A stretch of DNA of 59,982 nt from JACIWG01 sp049969935 (lineage in GTDB: Archaea; Thermoproteota; Nitrososphaeria; JACIWG01). The DNA is taken from positions 1 through 59,982 of the forward strand of contig JBMFNX010000005.1 of the NCBI GenBank assembly GCA_049969935.1. Direction: 5' to 3'. Under the pieces are notes generated by a model, which did no database searches, was not told where the DNA came from, and saw only the letters and a list, made by a program, of their open reading frames with translations. Of the stretch, positions 1-9,223 are shown piece by piece. Position 1 is the stretch's first letter, and each line of letters begins with the position of its first letter. Position numbers and translations under genes: made by a program.

Positions 1-63
1 AGGCGTAGAGGCTACAGTTTCTTGAACACCAATCTTATAAGGCTCCTTGAAGCCTACACTTGA
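1..63 (+). CDS. possible 3' end of a coding region cut by the window edge
   Basis: Frame 1 is open from the first base to a TGA at 61-63 and gives 20 residues ending LIRLLEAYT. The amphipathic, leucine-rich tail looks protein-like, but 20 codons is too short to exclude chance. No family can be named. If real, the gene reads in the same direction as the small gene at 188 and is separated from it by about 124 bases that hold that gene's promoter. Confidence 0.22.
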   Translation, partial: RRRGYSFLNTNLIRLLEAYT

Positions 64-156
64 GAAACATTAAACTACCTTCAGCATTAAACCACCCTCA
101 AGGTAACTAAACATGTTTTGACCCTACCATTGCAGAAATGAATTTTTGAAGCAAAA

Positions 157-166
157 TTTTTATAAA
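157..166 (+). promoter_or_regulatory. archaeal TATA box for the gene at 188
   Basis: TTTTTATAAA-type box centred about 26 bases before the ATG at 188. That is the normal archaeal TATA-to-start-site distance, so the transcript probably begins at or next to the ATG (leaderless). No Shine-Dalgarno sequence lies before the ATG, which agrees. Confidence 0.5.
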
Positions 167-187
167 CTAATTTGATGAAAAAATTTT

Positions 188-439
188 ATGGCCAGAGAAT
201 TTTTGGAATTGACATCAGTTGACGCACTAATTAGAGTAGCTGAGGAGGCTAAAGTGGTTGTTCGAATGGACCCTCTAATAGTGGTACCATTGTATGGATT
301 AACTTTCTTTCTTGACCTGAGAAAAATGAATGAGGTTGAGGTTAAGGAGATTTTTGCGAAACTTAGGGAGAAAATTGTGCTCGTTAACAGGATCTTGATG
401 GAGGATTCGCTGAACGATCTTATAAGGAAGGTTCTATAA
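188..439 (+). CDS. small conserved-looking hypothetical protein
   Basis: 83-residue protein of unknown function. It reads as mixed alpha/beta: a charged N-terminal helix (about residues 3-23), a hydrophobic stretch around 28-42 (PLIVVPLYGLTFF), then two charged helices to the C-terminus. There is no signal peptide, cysteine pair or recognisable catalytic motif. A good TATA box 26 bases upstream and normal codon use support a real gene. It ends 25 bases before the stop of the convergent RraA-like gene. I cannot assign a family. Confidence 0.6.
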   Translation: MAREFLELTSVDALIRVAEEAKVVVRMDPLIVVPLYGLTFFLDLRKMNEVEVKEIFAKLREKIVLVNRILMEDSLNDLIRKVL

Positions 440-464
440 AAATGAGTAGGGGATGATTGATGGC

Positions 465-1199
465 CTATTTTGACAAGCTAGCCTTCCATTTGAGATAGTT
501 GAAGCCGGGGTCCTTGAATACCTTCTGCTGTTCTATTTCTCTTCTCCTAAGCTCTCGAGCGTATTCGAGAACCTTAGGCAGGAACCTTTCAGGGAATTTT
601 GCAGCACCGCATACGTCCATGTGCACTATGTCGCCTGGCGCTACTGACATGCCTGCTACTTTGACTGGAATGTTTGCACCTCTTAACATTAGTGGACCGT
701 GGCCTGAAGTTAATCCTGTAGCAAGATATTGAACCTTCATCTCCTTGATCTCCTCGTAGTCTCTCATAGGCCCATCTGTTACCACACCTATAACACCCAT
801 GGCCTTAAATTGTGCAGTCATGTTCCCGCCAAAGAGTCCTGAAAGGTTTCTAAGTTCAGGTGGATATGTCTGCTTTGCCACCAATATTATAGGCTTCTTT
901 GTTTCATAAAGGTGATCCAATAGGATAAACTTATCTAACTTTGTATAGTCCGCTGACTCTTCAGAATACCATGCTGTTGCCGCGTAACCGCATACGGGAC
1001 CAAGTTCAGGGTACATGCACTTTAACGTTTGGTCAGTATAGTATTCTCCATACCATGCATCATAAAGTTTCAGGCATATGTCACTTCCAGGATATGTGGC
1101 AACAACATTACATATGGTTGCTGTGTCAAAGTTACGCAGTTCCTGAATGATTTCCTCATTACTCATTCCACTAACTTCTTTAACTTTTTTCCCACTCAT
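465..1199 (-). CDS. RraA-family protein (HMG/CHA aldolase-like or RNase E inhibitor-like fold)
   Basis: 244 residues, a typical length for the RraA / demethylmenaquinone-methyltransferase-like family. The family includes 4-hydroxy-4-methyl-2-oxoglutarate aldolases, oxaloacetate decarboxylases and RNase-binding proteins. The metal/substrate signature G-x20-R-D is visible: G125 followed by R146-D147 inside GVVTDGPMRDYEEI, which also carries the preceding D142-G143. N-terminal helices and a C-terminal ARELRRREIE helix match the family. Oxaloacetate decarboxylation or retro-aldol cleavage of a hydroxy-keto acid is the likeliest activity and would fit the hydroxyacid genes late in the window, but family members are functionally mixed. 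Stands alone, convergent with the 188 gene. Confidence 0.85.
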   Translation of the reverse strand: MSGKKVKEVSGMSNEEIIQELRNFDTATICNVVATYPGSDICLKLYDAWYGEYYTDQTLKCMYPELGPVCGYAATAWYSEESADYTKLDKFILLDHLYETKKPIILVAKQTYPPELRNLSGLFGGNMTAQFKAMGVIGVVTDGPMRDYEEIKEMKVQYLATGLTSGHGPLMLRGANIPVKVAGMSVAPGDIVHMDVCGAAKFPERFLPKVLEYARELRRREIEQQKVFKDPGFNYLKWKASLSK

Positions 1200-1305
1200 G
1201 ATTTTGACTATAAAATTTAGGCTATTAAACCTTTACAGTCAAAATAAAGTTTAATAATCAGTCAAATAGTAACCAGTTACACCTTCTTAGTTTACAAGAA
1301 AAAGG

Positions 1306-2217
1306 TTGTGTGATATGGGTCAGGAAATTCTAAGGGCAGAGTACCTTTCAAAGGTGTATAAGGGTGGGACTAAAGCTTTAGACAATGTTAGTTTTAAATT
1401 CTGTGGGCAAGGTGTTTTTACTATATTGGGAAGAAATGGTGCTGGAAAAACCACATTTTTGAGGATTATTGGAACACAGTTGCTGCCATCTAGTGGTAGA
1501 GCATATGTTCTAGGATATGATGTTGTAAGAGAAAGTAAGCTTGTGAGAAGAAATATTACTGTGATGCCTCAGGAGGGTTCAACGTTACCGCCCTTAACAC
1601 CCTGGGACCATGTGTACTATACCTTAAGGATAAGAGGGTTTAGTAAAGAACATGCTAGAGAAAATGCGTTAGAAGCATTATCGATGCTTGAACTCTTAGA
1701 ATATAAGGATGTTCATGCTGACCAACTTTCTGGAGGATTGAGGCAGAGAACTTTGGTTGCGATGGCTATGGCGACAAAATCTAAATTACTACTTCTTGAT
1801 GAGCCAACACTCGGTTTAGACCCATTAAGTAGAAGAAACATTTGGAAGGTTATTAGAGAATATTGTAGAAAGTATGGGTCAATAATTTTGACAACACACT
1901 ATTTGGATGAAGCTGAAGTCTTATCCGATGATATTGTAATATTAAATGATGGTAAAGTGGTTGCAAAGGGAACTGTTGAGCAACTAAAAAGTGGTGTGAA
2001 AGAGAAAGTGAAGGTTGAAATTTATAACGGATTTTCTGATGAAGAGCTAATTTCATATGGACGAATAGTTTTTGTCGGAGACAAAAGACGTGTGCTGACA
2101 GATGAGAAGTCAGCGCAAGAGCTTGTCAACCTGGCAATAAGGAAAGGTGTCAGAGTACAGACTTCACCTATCACATTGGATGACGTTTTTGTTGACATCG
2201 CTTCTGCGGGTGAATAG
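1306..2217 (+). CDS. ABC transporter ATP-binding protein, ABC-2 exporter type
   Basis: 303 residues. Walker A is at 42-50 (GRNGAGKTT), the signature at 141-148 (LSGGLRQR), Walker B at 161-166 (LLLLDE), and a switch histidine follows in LTTHYLDEAE. A C-terminal extension after residue 220 is typical of the DrrA/NatA/CcmA group that pairs with ABC-2 permeases. The permease starts 3 bases after this stop, so the two form one exporter operon. The open frame begins at a TTG (1306). An ATG three codons later (1315) is an equally good start and conserves the family N-terminus. The substrate (drug, lipid, ion or polysaccharide) cannot be told from the sequence. Confidence 0.9.
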   Translation: MCDMGQEILRAEYLSKVYKGGTKALDNVSFKFCGQGVFTILGRNGAGKTTFLRIIGTQLLPSSGRAYVLGYDVVRESKLVRRNITVMPQEGSTLPPLTPWDHVYYTLRIRGFSKEHARENALEALSMLELLEYKDVHADQLSGGLRQRTLVAMAMATKSKLLLLDEPTLGLDPLSRRNIWKVIREYCRKYGSIILTTHYLDEAEVLSDDIVILNDGKVVAKGTVEQLKSGVKEKVKVEIYNGFSDEELISYGRIVFVGDKRRVLTDEKSAQELVNLAIRKGVRVQTSPITLDDVFVDIASAGE

Positions 2218-2220
2218 GGA

Positions 2221-2952
2221 ATGGGATTAACTTCTGTCCTAGTATTAGGGTACATGTATGGATTTCTTTGGCTAAGAAGAAATCTACTTTCAATGGTTTG
2301 GCTATTTTCAACACCCTTCACCATACTATTCCTATTTTACACGATAATTGGTGAAAAGGCCTTGCCAACAGCTTTTGTAGGATCATATTTGATGATATTT
2401 GTAGGAGCTGGAGTAAGTGTAATCGGTGATGTAGTGTGGATAAAACGTGAGATAAAACTTCAGGATATATTTGTTGCATCACCACTTTCAGCATTCGAGT
2501 ATATGGCAGGTATTGCATTGGCTGAACTATTTTTTTCGTCTCCAGGAATAATTTTGCTTCTAATACCATTGATCCTACTGAATCCTCAACCTTATCCAAT
2601 ATTCACGATCATCACCGTGCCAATAATAGCATGGATTATGGTTTCCTCATTAAGCTTTTATCTTTCTACATTTGTACCGAACGCCCGTAATGGGTGGCAA
2701 ATAAGTTCAATTTTAAGTCTAATTTTAACGATTCTACCGCCAATCTTCTATCCTATTGAAATTATACCTGAAATCTTGAGACCGTTAGCATATGCTATTC
2801 CCACAACACATTCAGCACTACTTTTGAAGGAAAGCGTAAATATAGTTAGTCTAAGCTCGAATGAGATTTTGTTAAGCTGGCTATATCTACTCATATTCTT
2901 CATATTCTCAATGTTTTTGGCAGTAAAAAAGGCGAGATGGAGGGAAATTTAA
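2221..2952 (+). CDS. ABC-2 type permease
   Basis: 243-residue integral membrane protein with about six hydrophobic segments (near residues 19-37, 49-68, 98-121, 127-148, 163-184 and 212-231). This is the usual ABC-2 layout of six spans with short loops. The fifth span is followed by PPIFYPIEIIPEILRPLAYAIPTTH, the loop pattern typical of ABC-2 exporters. It follows its ATPase by 3 bases and is translationally coupled to it. A T-rich stretch about 65 bases after the stop probably terminates the transcript. The substrate is unknown. Confidence 0.88.
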   Translation: MGLTSVLVLGYMYGFLWLRRNLLSMVWLFSTPFTILFLFYTIIGEKALPTAFVGSYLMIFVGAGVSVIGDVVWIKREIKLQDIFVASPLSAFEYMAGIALAELFFSSPGIILLLIPLILLNPQPYPIFTIITVPIIAWIMVSSLSFYLSTFVPNARNGWQISSILSLILTILPPIFYPIEIIPEILRPLAYAIPTTHSALLLKESVNIVSLSSNEILLSWLYLLIFFIFSMFLAVKKARWREI

Positions 2953-3018
2953 ACAAAATAAGTAAAATGATCCTATAACGTGTTCTGTAAACTAAAAGAC
3001 CAAATACACTTGTTACAA

Positions 3019-3025
3019 TTTTTTT
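3019..3025 (+). terminator. possible oligo-T terminator after the ABC-2 operon
   Basis: A run of seven T on the coding strand about 65 bases after the permease stop. Archaeal RNA polymerase terminates at such U-tracts without needing a hairpin. There is no other gene between it and the promoter region of the next gene at 3125. Confidence 0.3.
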
Positions 3026-3124
3026 AAAGTTTATTGTCCTAGATAATCGAATAACTTTAAAATATGGTTTAAACAATTTATATTCAAGAAAAGGTTATCA
3101 ACCTATGGCTAGATTGTAAAGTTC

Positions 3125-4219
3125 ATGGAATATACTATAAGATGTAGCAAATGTGGTAAGGAGAGAGGGGGTGAAAGGGAGTGGAAGTGTTCTTGTGGAG
3201 GAGCCTTCGATGTAATTTTAGAGAAAAAATTTTCCGTTGATGAGATAGTTTGCAGAAATTATACTGTATGGAGATACAGGAAATTTTACCCTTATATTAA
3301 AGATGATTCTATTGTAAGCCTTGGAGAAGGGTTTACACCCCTTGTTAGGGTAGAAGATAGTTTGTGGTTTAAACTTGATTTTCTGATGCCTACAGGATCC
3401 TACAAGGATAGGGGATCATCTATACTAATTTCAGGGCTACTTTCTGGCCTAGAAAACGTTGAAGGTGTTTCTGAAGACTCGTCAGGAAATGCTGGAGCCT
3501 CTATTGCCGCCTATTGTGCGAGAGCCGGTTTAAAGGTGAAAATTTTTGTCCCAGAAAATGCATCCGGACCTAAACTTTTTCAGATAAAAAAGTATGGTGC
3601 TGAAGTTTATACAGTTAAAGGTAGGAGGGAAGACGTTTCTCTGGCGGCTCAGAGGGTTGTAGATGATTTTGTTTATATTGGGCATGCTTGGCATCCTTTC
3701 TTCAAGGATGGAATTAGGACATTAGCATACGAGATTGCTGAACAAATGGATTGGAAGACTTTTGATTACATATTTCTACCAGTTTCAGCTGGCACACTAT
3801 TGATTGGGCTTATAAACGGATTTATTCACCTACTTGATTCAGGAATTATTGAAAGGATGCCAAAGGTTATAGCTTGTCAAACAAGCCAAGTGTCACCATT
3901 ATATCATAAGATGAAGGGAACAAAGTATGTTTCTCCCGAAAGAATAGTTTCTGTGGCAGACGCGCTAGTTTCTACAAACCCACCATTACTTGAAAAAATG
4001 TATGATATGATGAAAAAGATTGATGGTGATGCAGAGATGGTTGATGAGAATGAAATAATTTATGCACATAATGTTTTAGCTAAGAAAGGCTTTTACGTGG
4101 AACCAAGTTCAGCTGTAGCCTATGCGGCATACATTAAACGTTTAAGAGAAAAAAGTTTAGGAAAAAATGAAAAAGTTTTAGTTTTATTGACAGGTTCTGG
4201 ATTAAAAAGTGTTCTGTAG
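3125..4219 (+). CDS. thrC: threonine synthase-like PLP enzyme with N-terminal zinc ribbon
   Basis: 364 residues of the fold-type II PLP family. An N-terminal zinc ribbon is seen (C7, C10, C22, C24), as in archaeal threonine synthases. The Schiff-base lysine is K94 in PTGSYKDRGSS, followed by the phosphate/asparagine loop EDSSGNAGAS. Near the C-terminus, LLTGSG matches the pyridine-binding serine region. It would convert O-phosphohomoserine to threonine. The size and zinc ribbon favour threonine synthase over threonine dehydratase or cysteate synthase, though paralogues of the latter type are not excluded. No homoserine kinase is nearby. Its stop lies 3 bases from the stop of the convergent adenylate kinase. 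Confidence 0.82.
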   Translation: MEYTIRCSKCGKERGGEREWKCSCGGAFDVILEKKFSVDEIVCRNYTVWRYRKFYPYIKDDSIVSLGEGFTPLVRVEDSLWFKLDFLMPTGSYKDRGSSILISGLLSGLENVEGVSEDSSGNAGASIAAYCARAGLKVKIFVPENASGPKLFQIKKYGAEVYTVKGRREDVSLAAQRVVDDFVYIGHAWHPFFKDGIRTLAYEIAEQMDWKTFDYIFLPVSAGTLLIGLINGFIHLLDSGIIERMPKVIACQTSQVSPLYHKMKGTKYVSPERIVSVADALVSTNPPLLEKMYDMMKKIDGDAEMVDENEIIYAHNVLAKKGFYVEPSSAVAYAAYIKRLREKSLGKNEKVLVLLTGSGLKSVL

Positions 4220-4222
4220 GAA

Positions 4223-4909
4223 TTAATGTATGTTCATTTGTTCAAGTGATTTAATGATCTTTTCTACGACCTCTTCAGGCGGCCTGTTCATCCATATCTC
4301 TATAAATGGGACTGTACCCTTTTTAAGATAGTATTCTATGACTGGCTTACTTTGCTGCTCGTAAACCTTTAATCTTTCTTCTATAACTTTCGGCCTATCA
4401 TCGTCTCTTTGTATAAGTGGTGAACCGCATTTGTCACATTTCATATCATTTTTTGGAAGCAATGGTGGTAGAATATATTCTATTCCCTCGATTACCTTTT
4501 TTATGTCGGCTATGTTATAGTTTCCATCACATTTTGGATTCGAGCATATTCTTCGTGCAGAAATTTTTTCGATTAAAATTTCTTTGTGAGCATTTATTTT
4601 TATTATTGCATCTATTTTTGCGATCCCGTCTAAGGCTTTAGCCTGTTCCACAGTTCTTGGAAAGCCGTCTAAGATGAAGTTGTCTAAGCCCTCAAGTTTT
4701 CTTTTAACAACCTCTATAACAGTTTCGTCTGGAACAAGTTTCCCCTCCTTAAGATAGTTTTCTATCCTCTTACCCAACTCTGTCCCCTTTTTGATCTCTT
4801 CCCTAAAAATGTCTCCAGTAGAAATTTTTTCCAAACCATACTTTTCTTTCAGTCTCATAGAATATGTTCCTTTTCCAGAACCGGGTGGACCAAAAATTAT
4901 CAACTTCAA
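4223..4909 (-). CDS. adk: adenylate kinase
   Basis: 228 residues, the usual length for the long bacterial-type enzyme: AMP + ATP gives 2 ADP. P-loop GPPGSGKGT at 7-15, AMP-binding STGDIFR at 30-36, DGFPRT at 81-86, and a LID domain with a four-cysteine zinc site (C122, C127, C158, C161), followed by the arginine/aspartate stretch QRDDDRP. The N-terminal KLIIFGPPG begins exactly at the family start, so the ATG at 4909 is secure. It is monocistronic here. Confidence 0.95.
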   Translation of the reverse strand: MKLIIFGPPGSGKGTYSMRLKEKYGLEKISTGDIFREEIKKGTELGKRIENYLKEGKLVPDETVIEVVKRKLEGLDNFILDGFPRTVEQAKALDGIAKIDAIIKINAHKEILIEKISARRICSNPKCDGNYNIADIKKVIEGIEYILPPLLPKNDMKCDKCGSPLIQRDDDRPKVIEERLKVYEQQSKPVIEYYLKKGTVPFIEIWMNRPPEEVVEKIIKSLEQMNIH

Positions 4910-5007
4910 TTTATATCATCAAACCTAACAAATATTATAATTTTAAGCTTTTAAATAAGTTAGGAAAATGCTCCGAAAATGTTTTAAGATAGTGTGCAAC
5001 AGCTTTT

Positions 5008-6525
5008 TTGTTGAATAAAAATAGTTTGATTGAGCAGATAAGAAACTTTTTTGAACCAAATTCTGTTGCAATTGTAGGCGCTTCAAAAAAAGTGGATAAG
5101 GCAGGGCATGTGATTTTTAAAAATTTTGTAGAAAATAAGCGTACGGGTCTCTTTAAGGGTGAAATATATCCAGTCAATCCTCACGAAGAAACTATTTTAG
5201 GATACAAGTGCTATCCATCAGTTAGCAAACTTCCTGTAAACGAGGTTGAATTAGTTGTAATTGTTGTACCAGCACAAACTGTACCCAATGTAATGAGGGA
5301 TGCAATAGAAAAGCATGTAAAGGCTGCAATTATAATTTCCAGCGGATTCGGTGAAGTCGGAAATTTTGAACTTGAAAATGAGGTTAAACGTATAGCCTAT
5401 GAAGGTGGTATAAGGGTTCTTGGACCAAACTGTCTTGGAGTATACGACCCTTCCACAGGCGTTGACACACTATTTCTACCGGTCACAAAGATGCTTATTA
5501 GTGGAGAGGAAGTGATTGCAACACCACGCCCTAAAGAGGGAAAGATTGCTGTACTCACCCAAAGTGGAGCTTTCGGTGTTGCCGCACTAGACTATTTGGC
5601 CGGTAAACAGTTGGGGATTAGCAAATTTGTGAGTTTTGGAAATAGAGTGGACTTGGATGAATCTGACCTTCTACATTACTTTTTACACGATAATAATACA
5701 AAGGTTATCCTAATGTACCTTGAGTCTATAAGGGATGGAAAAAGGTTTATTGAAGTAGCAAGCAAGGTTACTCGAATAAAGCCTATAGTTGCACTAAAAT
5801 CTGGCAAAACAAGGGCGGGGGCGAAGGCAGCCTTATCTCATACAGCTTCTGTTGCCGGTTCCGACGAAGTCTATAATGCAGCATTTTTTAAGAGTGGTAT
5901 AATAAGAGCACAGAATATGCACGAATTCTTTAATATTGGAAAGGCTTTAGCAATGCAACCTCCAGCAAAGGGAAGGAACATCTGTATTATAACTGATGCG
6001 GGTGGACCAGGCATAATGGTTGCAGACGAATGCGAGCTTAGAGGATTGAAGATTGAAAACATTTCCGAGGAAGGGTTAAAAATTCTTGAACAAATGAGGG
6101 ATAGGGGAGAAATACCAAAGTTTGCATCCATTTCCAATCCAATCGATTTAACGGGTTCAGTTACAGCTGACATGATAGTCAAAGTTACTGAAATAGTGTA
6201 TAATGATATGGAGGTTGACGGAATAATTTTATTGGGTTTACATCATGTTCCCGGACTTCAAGAGGATTATGTTGATAGAATAGCTTCGATAGTTCAAGGA
6301 AAGGTTAAACCGATTGTTGCATGTGACATTGGTGAAACAGAAATGGCACTTTATATTAGGGGAAAATTTGAAAAATTTAGTATACCAGCTTACGCTTCAC
6401 CAGAGGAAGCTGCTTACACAATGTCAGCCCTCTGCCATTATGGAGAATATTTGAAACAATGTAAGAATGATTCTAGATGTTGTCACGATAATCTGTCTTC
6501 TATGTCCAATTATATTTTGCTATAA
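5008..6525 (+). CDS. acdA: acyl-CoA synthetase (ADP-forming) alpha subunit
   Basis: 505 residues. The order is a CoA-binding Rossmann domain (NSVAIVGAS, 18-26), a succinyl-CoA-ligase-like domain (LTQSGAFG, 183-190) and the phosphorylated histidine H278 in AALSHTASVAGSD. This is the alpha half of ADP-forming acetyl-CoA synthetase, which turns acetyl- or acyl-CoA, ADP and Pi into acid, ATP and CoA at the end of peptide or sugar fermentation. The ATP-grasp beta subunit is not in this window and must be encoded elsewhere. The start is a TTG at 5008; a second TTG follows at once and no ATG exists before the conserved domain. The last 35 residues (KQCKNDSRCCH...) are not part of the family core. 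Confidence 0.9.
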   Translation: MLNKNSLIEQIRNFFEPNSVAIVGASKKVDKAGHVIFKNFVENKRTGLFKGEIYPVNPHEETILGYKCYPSVSKLPVNEVELVVIVVPAQTVPNVMRDAIEKHVKAAIIISSGFGEVGNFELENEVKRIAYEGGIRVLGPNCLGVYDPSTGVDTLFLPVTKMLISGEEVIATPRPKEGKIAVLTQSGAFGVAALDYLAGKQLGISKFVSFGNRVDLDESDLLHYFLHDNNTKVILMYLESIRDGKRFIEVASKVTRIKPIVALKSGKTRAGAKAALSHTASVAGSDEVYNAAFFKSGIIRAQNMHEFFNIGKALAMQPPAKGRNICIITDAGGPGIMVADECELRGLKIENISEEGLKILEQMRDRGEIPKFASISNPIDLTGSVTADMIVKVTEIVYNDMEVDGIILLGLHHVPGLQEDYVDRIASIVQGKVKPIVACDIGETEMALYIRGKFEKFSIPAYASPEEAAYTMSALCHYGEYLKQCKNDSRCCHDNLSSMSNYILL

Positions 6526-6697
6526 ATGAGCTTATGTATTTGGTTATTGATTTTATTGTTGAGTTGTAGGGGAAGTTGTTATAGAATGTTTTCAGTTTCA
6601 CCTTAAGTATGCTAAACCATCAGTAAAAAATTATCGTGACAACATCTGATTCTATTACATAAAAGTTAAATATTAATATATGAGAACGTAATGATAA

Positions 6698-7948
6698 ATG
6701 AAAACATATAGAATAATTGCAGGCATTGGACTCGCCTCACTTCTTATTTCACTATTTCTTCCATTGTTAAAAATATATACTATGGGAGGGGAAAAAGAGA
6801 TAACCCTTTTTGGATTATATCGCGCATTGGTAAACTATCTCTTTTATCATTCAAAAAACGATATCCTCCTAAATTTCTTACTAAACAATAACATTATACT
6901 AATCTCTATACTAGCATATTCTATTTCACTAGCTTTAGGAATTGCATCAGTAGGTTATCATAAGTTAAACATTTTTGCTGGAACAGCGTGTACAATTACA
7001 GGATTGTCTTGGATGATATCGTTGGATATTTCAAAATTTTCTTTAATTGAAAGTTTAGAAATATCTGATACAAAAATGATTTCAATTGGATATGGTCTTT
7101 ATAGTGTACTATTGATTGCGATAATGTTTTTTACAGCCTTCTTTCTAGGAGAAGGTGTAGTAAAACGTAAACAGTTTACTGCACATATTTCAAAGATTGA
7201 CTCTGAATTGAAAAGCTTAAACGATAAAGTTGGAAGGATAGGCAATAATTTAATGAACTTTCAAGAAAACTATAACAGATTAAATATGGTTTTAAAGGAT
7301 TTGAGAGAAGATTTAGATAAACTAACTTTTTCGCTTGTCAGAGGAAAAGTTGAAACCGCTTACACAGTAGAAGACAAGCTTATTGTGGAAATAAGGAATG
7401 TCGGATCACTTCCTATTGGCTGGATAGAAGTCTTGGACATAGAGCCAAGACCAAGGGGCGCGAACCTACCTTCAGAAAAGATTAAGCTACAGACAGAAAT
7501 AGCTCCCGGCGAACTACAAAGGTTTTCTTACGCGTTAAAGGACATTTATGGAAAAGTTTTAACCTTCGACCCAATACAAAACTATACTGTTAAAATTTTA
7601 GTTGGGTGGACACAGTCTGAAGTAAGTCAAGAAATGGTGTTTAAAGTCTTTGGCGGACACTTGAGAGCTGAAGTTGAAAGTGTTTATGCATCAGGAACTG
7701 ACCTTATATTGAATATAAAGAATGTTGGCTTGTTGCCTATCACACAGGAAAAAATACTGTCGATTACACCATTTGCAGGCTTATTTGCAAACCCAAACCA
7801 AAATCAGATAATAAATAGTGGTGAAGTTAAGATTTTAAAGTTTTCCCTTATCGATGGTACATTTGTTTCAGGACTACTTTATACAATAAATTTGGAATTA
7901 AGTGACGGAATAAACACATTCGCATTAAAATTCTCGTTTGTTCCATAA
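6698..7948 (+). CDS. membrane-anchored protein with coiled coil and two tandem beta domains
   Basis: 416 residues, no named family. Four membrane spans sit at about 7-27, 64-84, 91-108 and 131-150. A charged coiled coil (about 160-212) follows, then two related beta-rich units. The units share a core: VEIRNVGSLPIGW near 233 and LNIKNVGLLPITQ near 342, each followed by an 'EP/ITP' strand and a hydrophobic edge strand. They look like an internal duplication of a CARDB/Ig-type extracellular domain. The topology suggests the tail lies outside the cell. The gene is preceded by an AT-rich promoter-like stretch and is followed 44 bases later by the M20 peptidase. A role in envelope assembly or sensing is only a guess. 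Confidence 0.7.
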   Translation: MKTYRIIAGIGLASLLISLFLPLLKIYTMGGEKEITLFGLYRALVNYLFYHSKNDILLNFLLNNNIILISILAYSISLALGIASVGYHKLNIFAGTACTITGLSWMISLDISKFSLIESLEISDTKMISIGYGLYSVLLIAIMFFTAFFLGEGVVKRKQFTAHISKIDSELKSLNDKVGRIGNNLMNFQENYNRLNMVLKDLREDLDKLTFSLVRGKVETAYTVEDKLIVEIRNVGSLPIGWIEVLDIEPRPRGANLPSEKIKLQTEIAPGELQRFSYALKDIYGKVLTFDPIQNYTVKILVGWTQSEVSQEMVFKVFGGHLRAEVESVYASGTDLILNIKNVGLLPITQEKILSITPFAGLFANPNQNQIINSGEVKILKFSLIDGTFVSGLLYTINLELSDGINTFALKFSFVP

Positions 7949-7992
7949 AATTCTAAAAACTTAATTACATCCATTTTTAAATATTTTAGTTT

Positions 7993-9192
7993 ATGGAAGA
8001 GGATGTAGATAGAATCATTTCTAAAATTAGTGAAGATAAAGTTGTAATGTTGACAAAAAAGTTTGTACAATTTGATACACAAAACCCGCCTGGAAAGGAA
8101 AAAGAGCTTGCACAATATTTGGATGAACTTTTAAGAAGTTTAGGGTTGAAGACTAAAATACTTGATTTTTTACCCGATAGACCTAACCTTTTTGCAGAAT
8201 ACAAGGTTAAAGATGAAGGTAAAAATTTCCTCTTTGACGGACATCTTGACACAGTACCCGTTGGAGACCCATCACTATGGACAGTTGACCCATTTAGCGG
8301 TGCTCTGAAAGAGGACAGAGTATATGGTAGAGGGGCTGCTGACATGAAAGGTTCTATTGCAGCATTCATCCACGCTCTTGAAACATTAATAGATTCAGGA
8401 GTGAAATTGGATGGTAACATACGAATACTCCTAACATCTGACGAAGAAATTTCTGCACTTGGAACAAAAGATTTTCTAGGAAAAGGTTATAGTGCAGACG
8501 CGTCTATCGTCGGAGAACCAAGTTGCCTTGAAGTAAATGTTGCACATAAGGGTGTGACAAGATGGAAACTTAGAACATTGGGCAAATCAACTCATGCAAG
8601 CACACCTGAAGAAGGAATCAATGCTATATATGGAATGGCTAAAGTTTTGAACGAATTAGAAAAGTTAGCAAAATCCTATTCAATATCATCTAGAGAACAT
8701 CCACTACTCGGAAAACCTACATTAAATGTAGGCACTATAGTTGGTGGAACAAAAGATAATATCGTACCAGACTTTTGTGAGATAACAATAGATAGAAGAC
8801 TACTACCTGGAGACAGTGTAGAAGATGTTGAAAAAGAATTTAATCAAATTTTATCGAAACTCGCTTCTCAGGACCCTCTTCTAAAGTTTGAGCTAAAACT
8901 TTACCATTCACATAATCCAGCTGAAACTCCCTTAAAACATCCATTCGTCAATTTAGCAAACTTGTGTGTAGAAAAAGTTTTAGGAGTAAGGAGGCCTGTG
9001 AAAGGTTTCCAAGCAACAACAGAAATGTCTCACCTTGTTGAAGCAGGAATTCCATCAATAATACTTGGAGCTGGAGACATTAAGGTTGCACATACAGTTG
9101 ACGAATATGTACCAGTAGACCAGCTGGTTAACTGTGCAAAAATATATTCACTGATAATCCTAAAATATTTGGGTCCTAGCCAACAGTTATAG
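7993..9192 (+). CDS. M20 family metallopeptidase (ArgE/DapE/ACY1-like deacylase)
   Basis: 399 residues. Di-zinc ligands are visible: H84 and the adjacent D86 in FDGHLDTVP, D117 in GRGAADMKGS, the catalytic/metal pair E151-E152 in TSDEEISALG, and a late histidine in GAGDIKVAHTVDEY. The dimerisation (lid) domain occupies about residues 180-300. Family members hydrolyse N-acyl amino acids, N-succinyl-diaminopimelate, acetyl-ornithine or dipeptides. The archaeal lysine/arginine deacylase LysK is shorter, so the exact substrate is open. No amino-acid biosynthesis genes sit next to it. A small membrane protein follows 31 bases later in the same direction. Confidence 0.88.
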   Translation: MEEDVDRIISKISEDKVVMLTKKFVQFDTQNPPGKEKELAQYLDELLRSLGLKTKILDFLPDRPNLFAEYKVKDEGKNFLFDGHLDTVPVGDPSLWTVDPFSGALKEDRVYGRGAADMKGSIAAFIHALETLIDSGVKLDGNIRILLTSDEEISALGTKDFLGKGYSADASIVGEPSCLEVNVAHKGVTRWKLRTLGKSTHASTPEEGINAIYGMAKVLNELEKLAKSYSISSREHPLLGKPTLNVGTIVGGTKDNIVPDFCEITIDRRLLPGDSVEDVEKEFNQILSKLASQDPLLKFELKLYHSHNPAETPLKHPFVNLANLCVEKVLGVRRPVKGFQATTEMSHLVEAGIPSIILGAGDIKVAHTVDEYVPVDQLVNCAKIYSLIILKYLGPSQQL

Positions 9193-9223
9193 TTTAATAA
9201 CCTAACACTCTAAACTATGAGGT

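Noticed and set aside
64..187. tRNA or other RNA gene before the first small protein
   Set aside because: No cloverleaf arms or T-loop (GTTCRANNC) can be found; the stretch is explained as promoter DNA.
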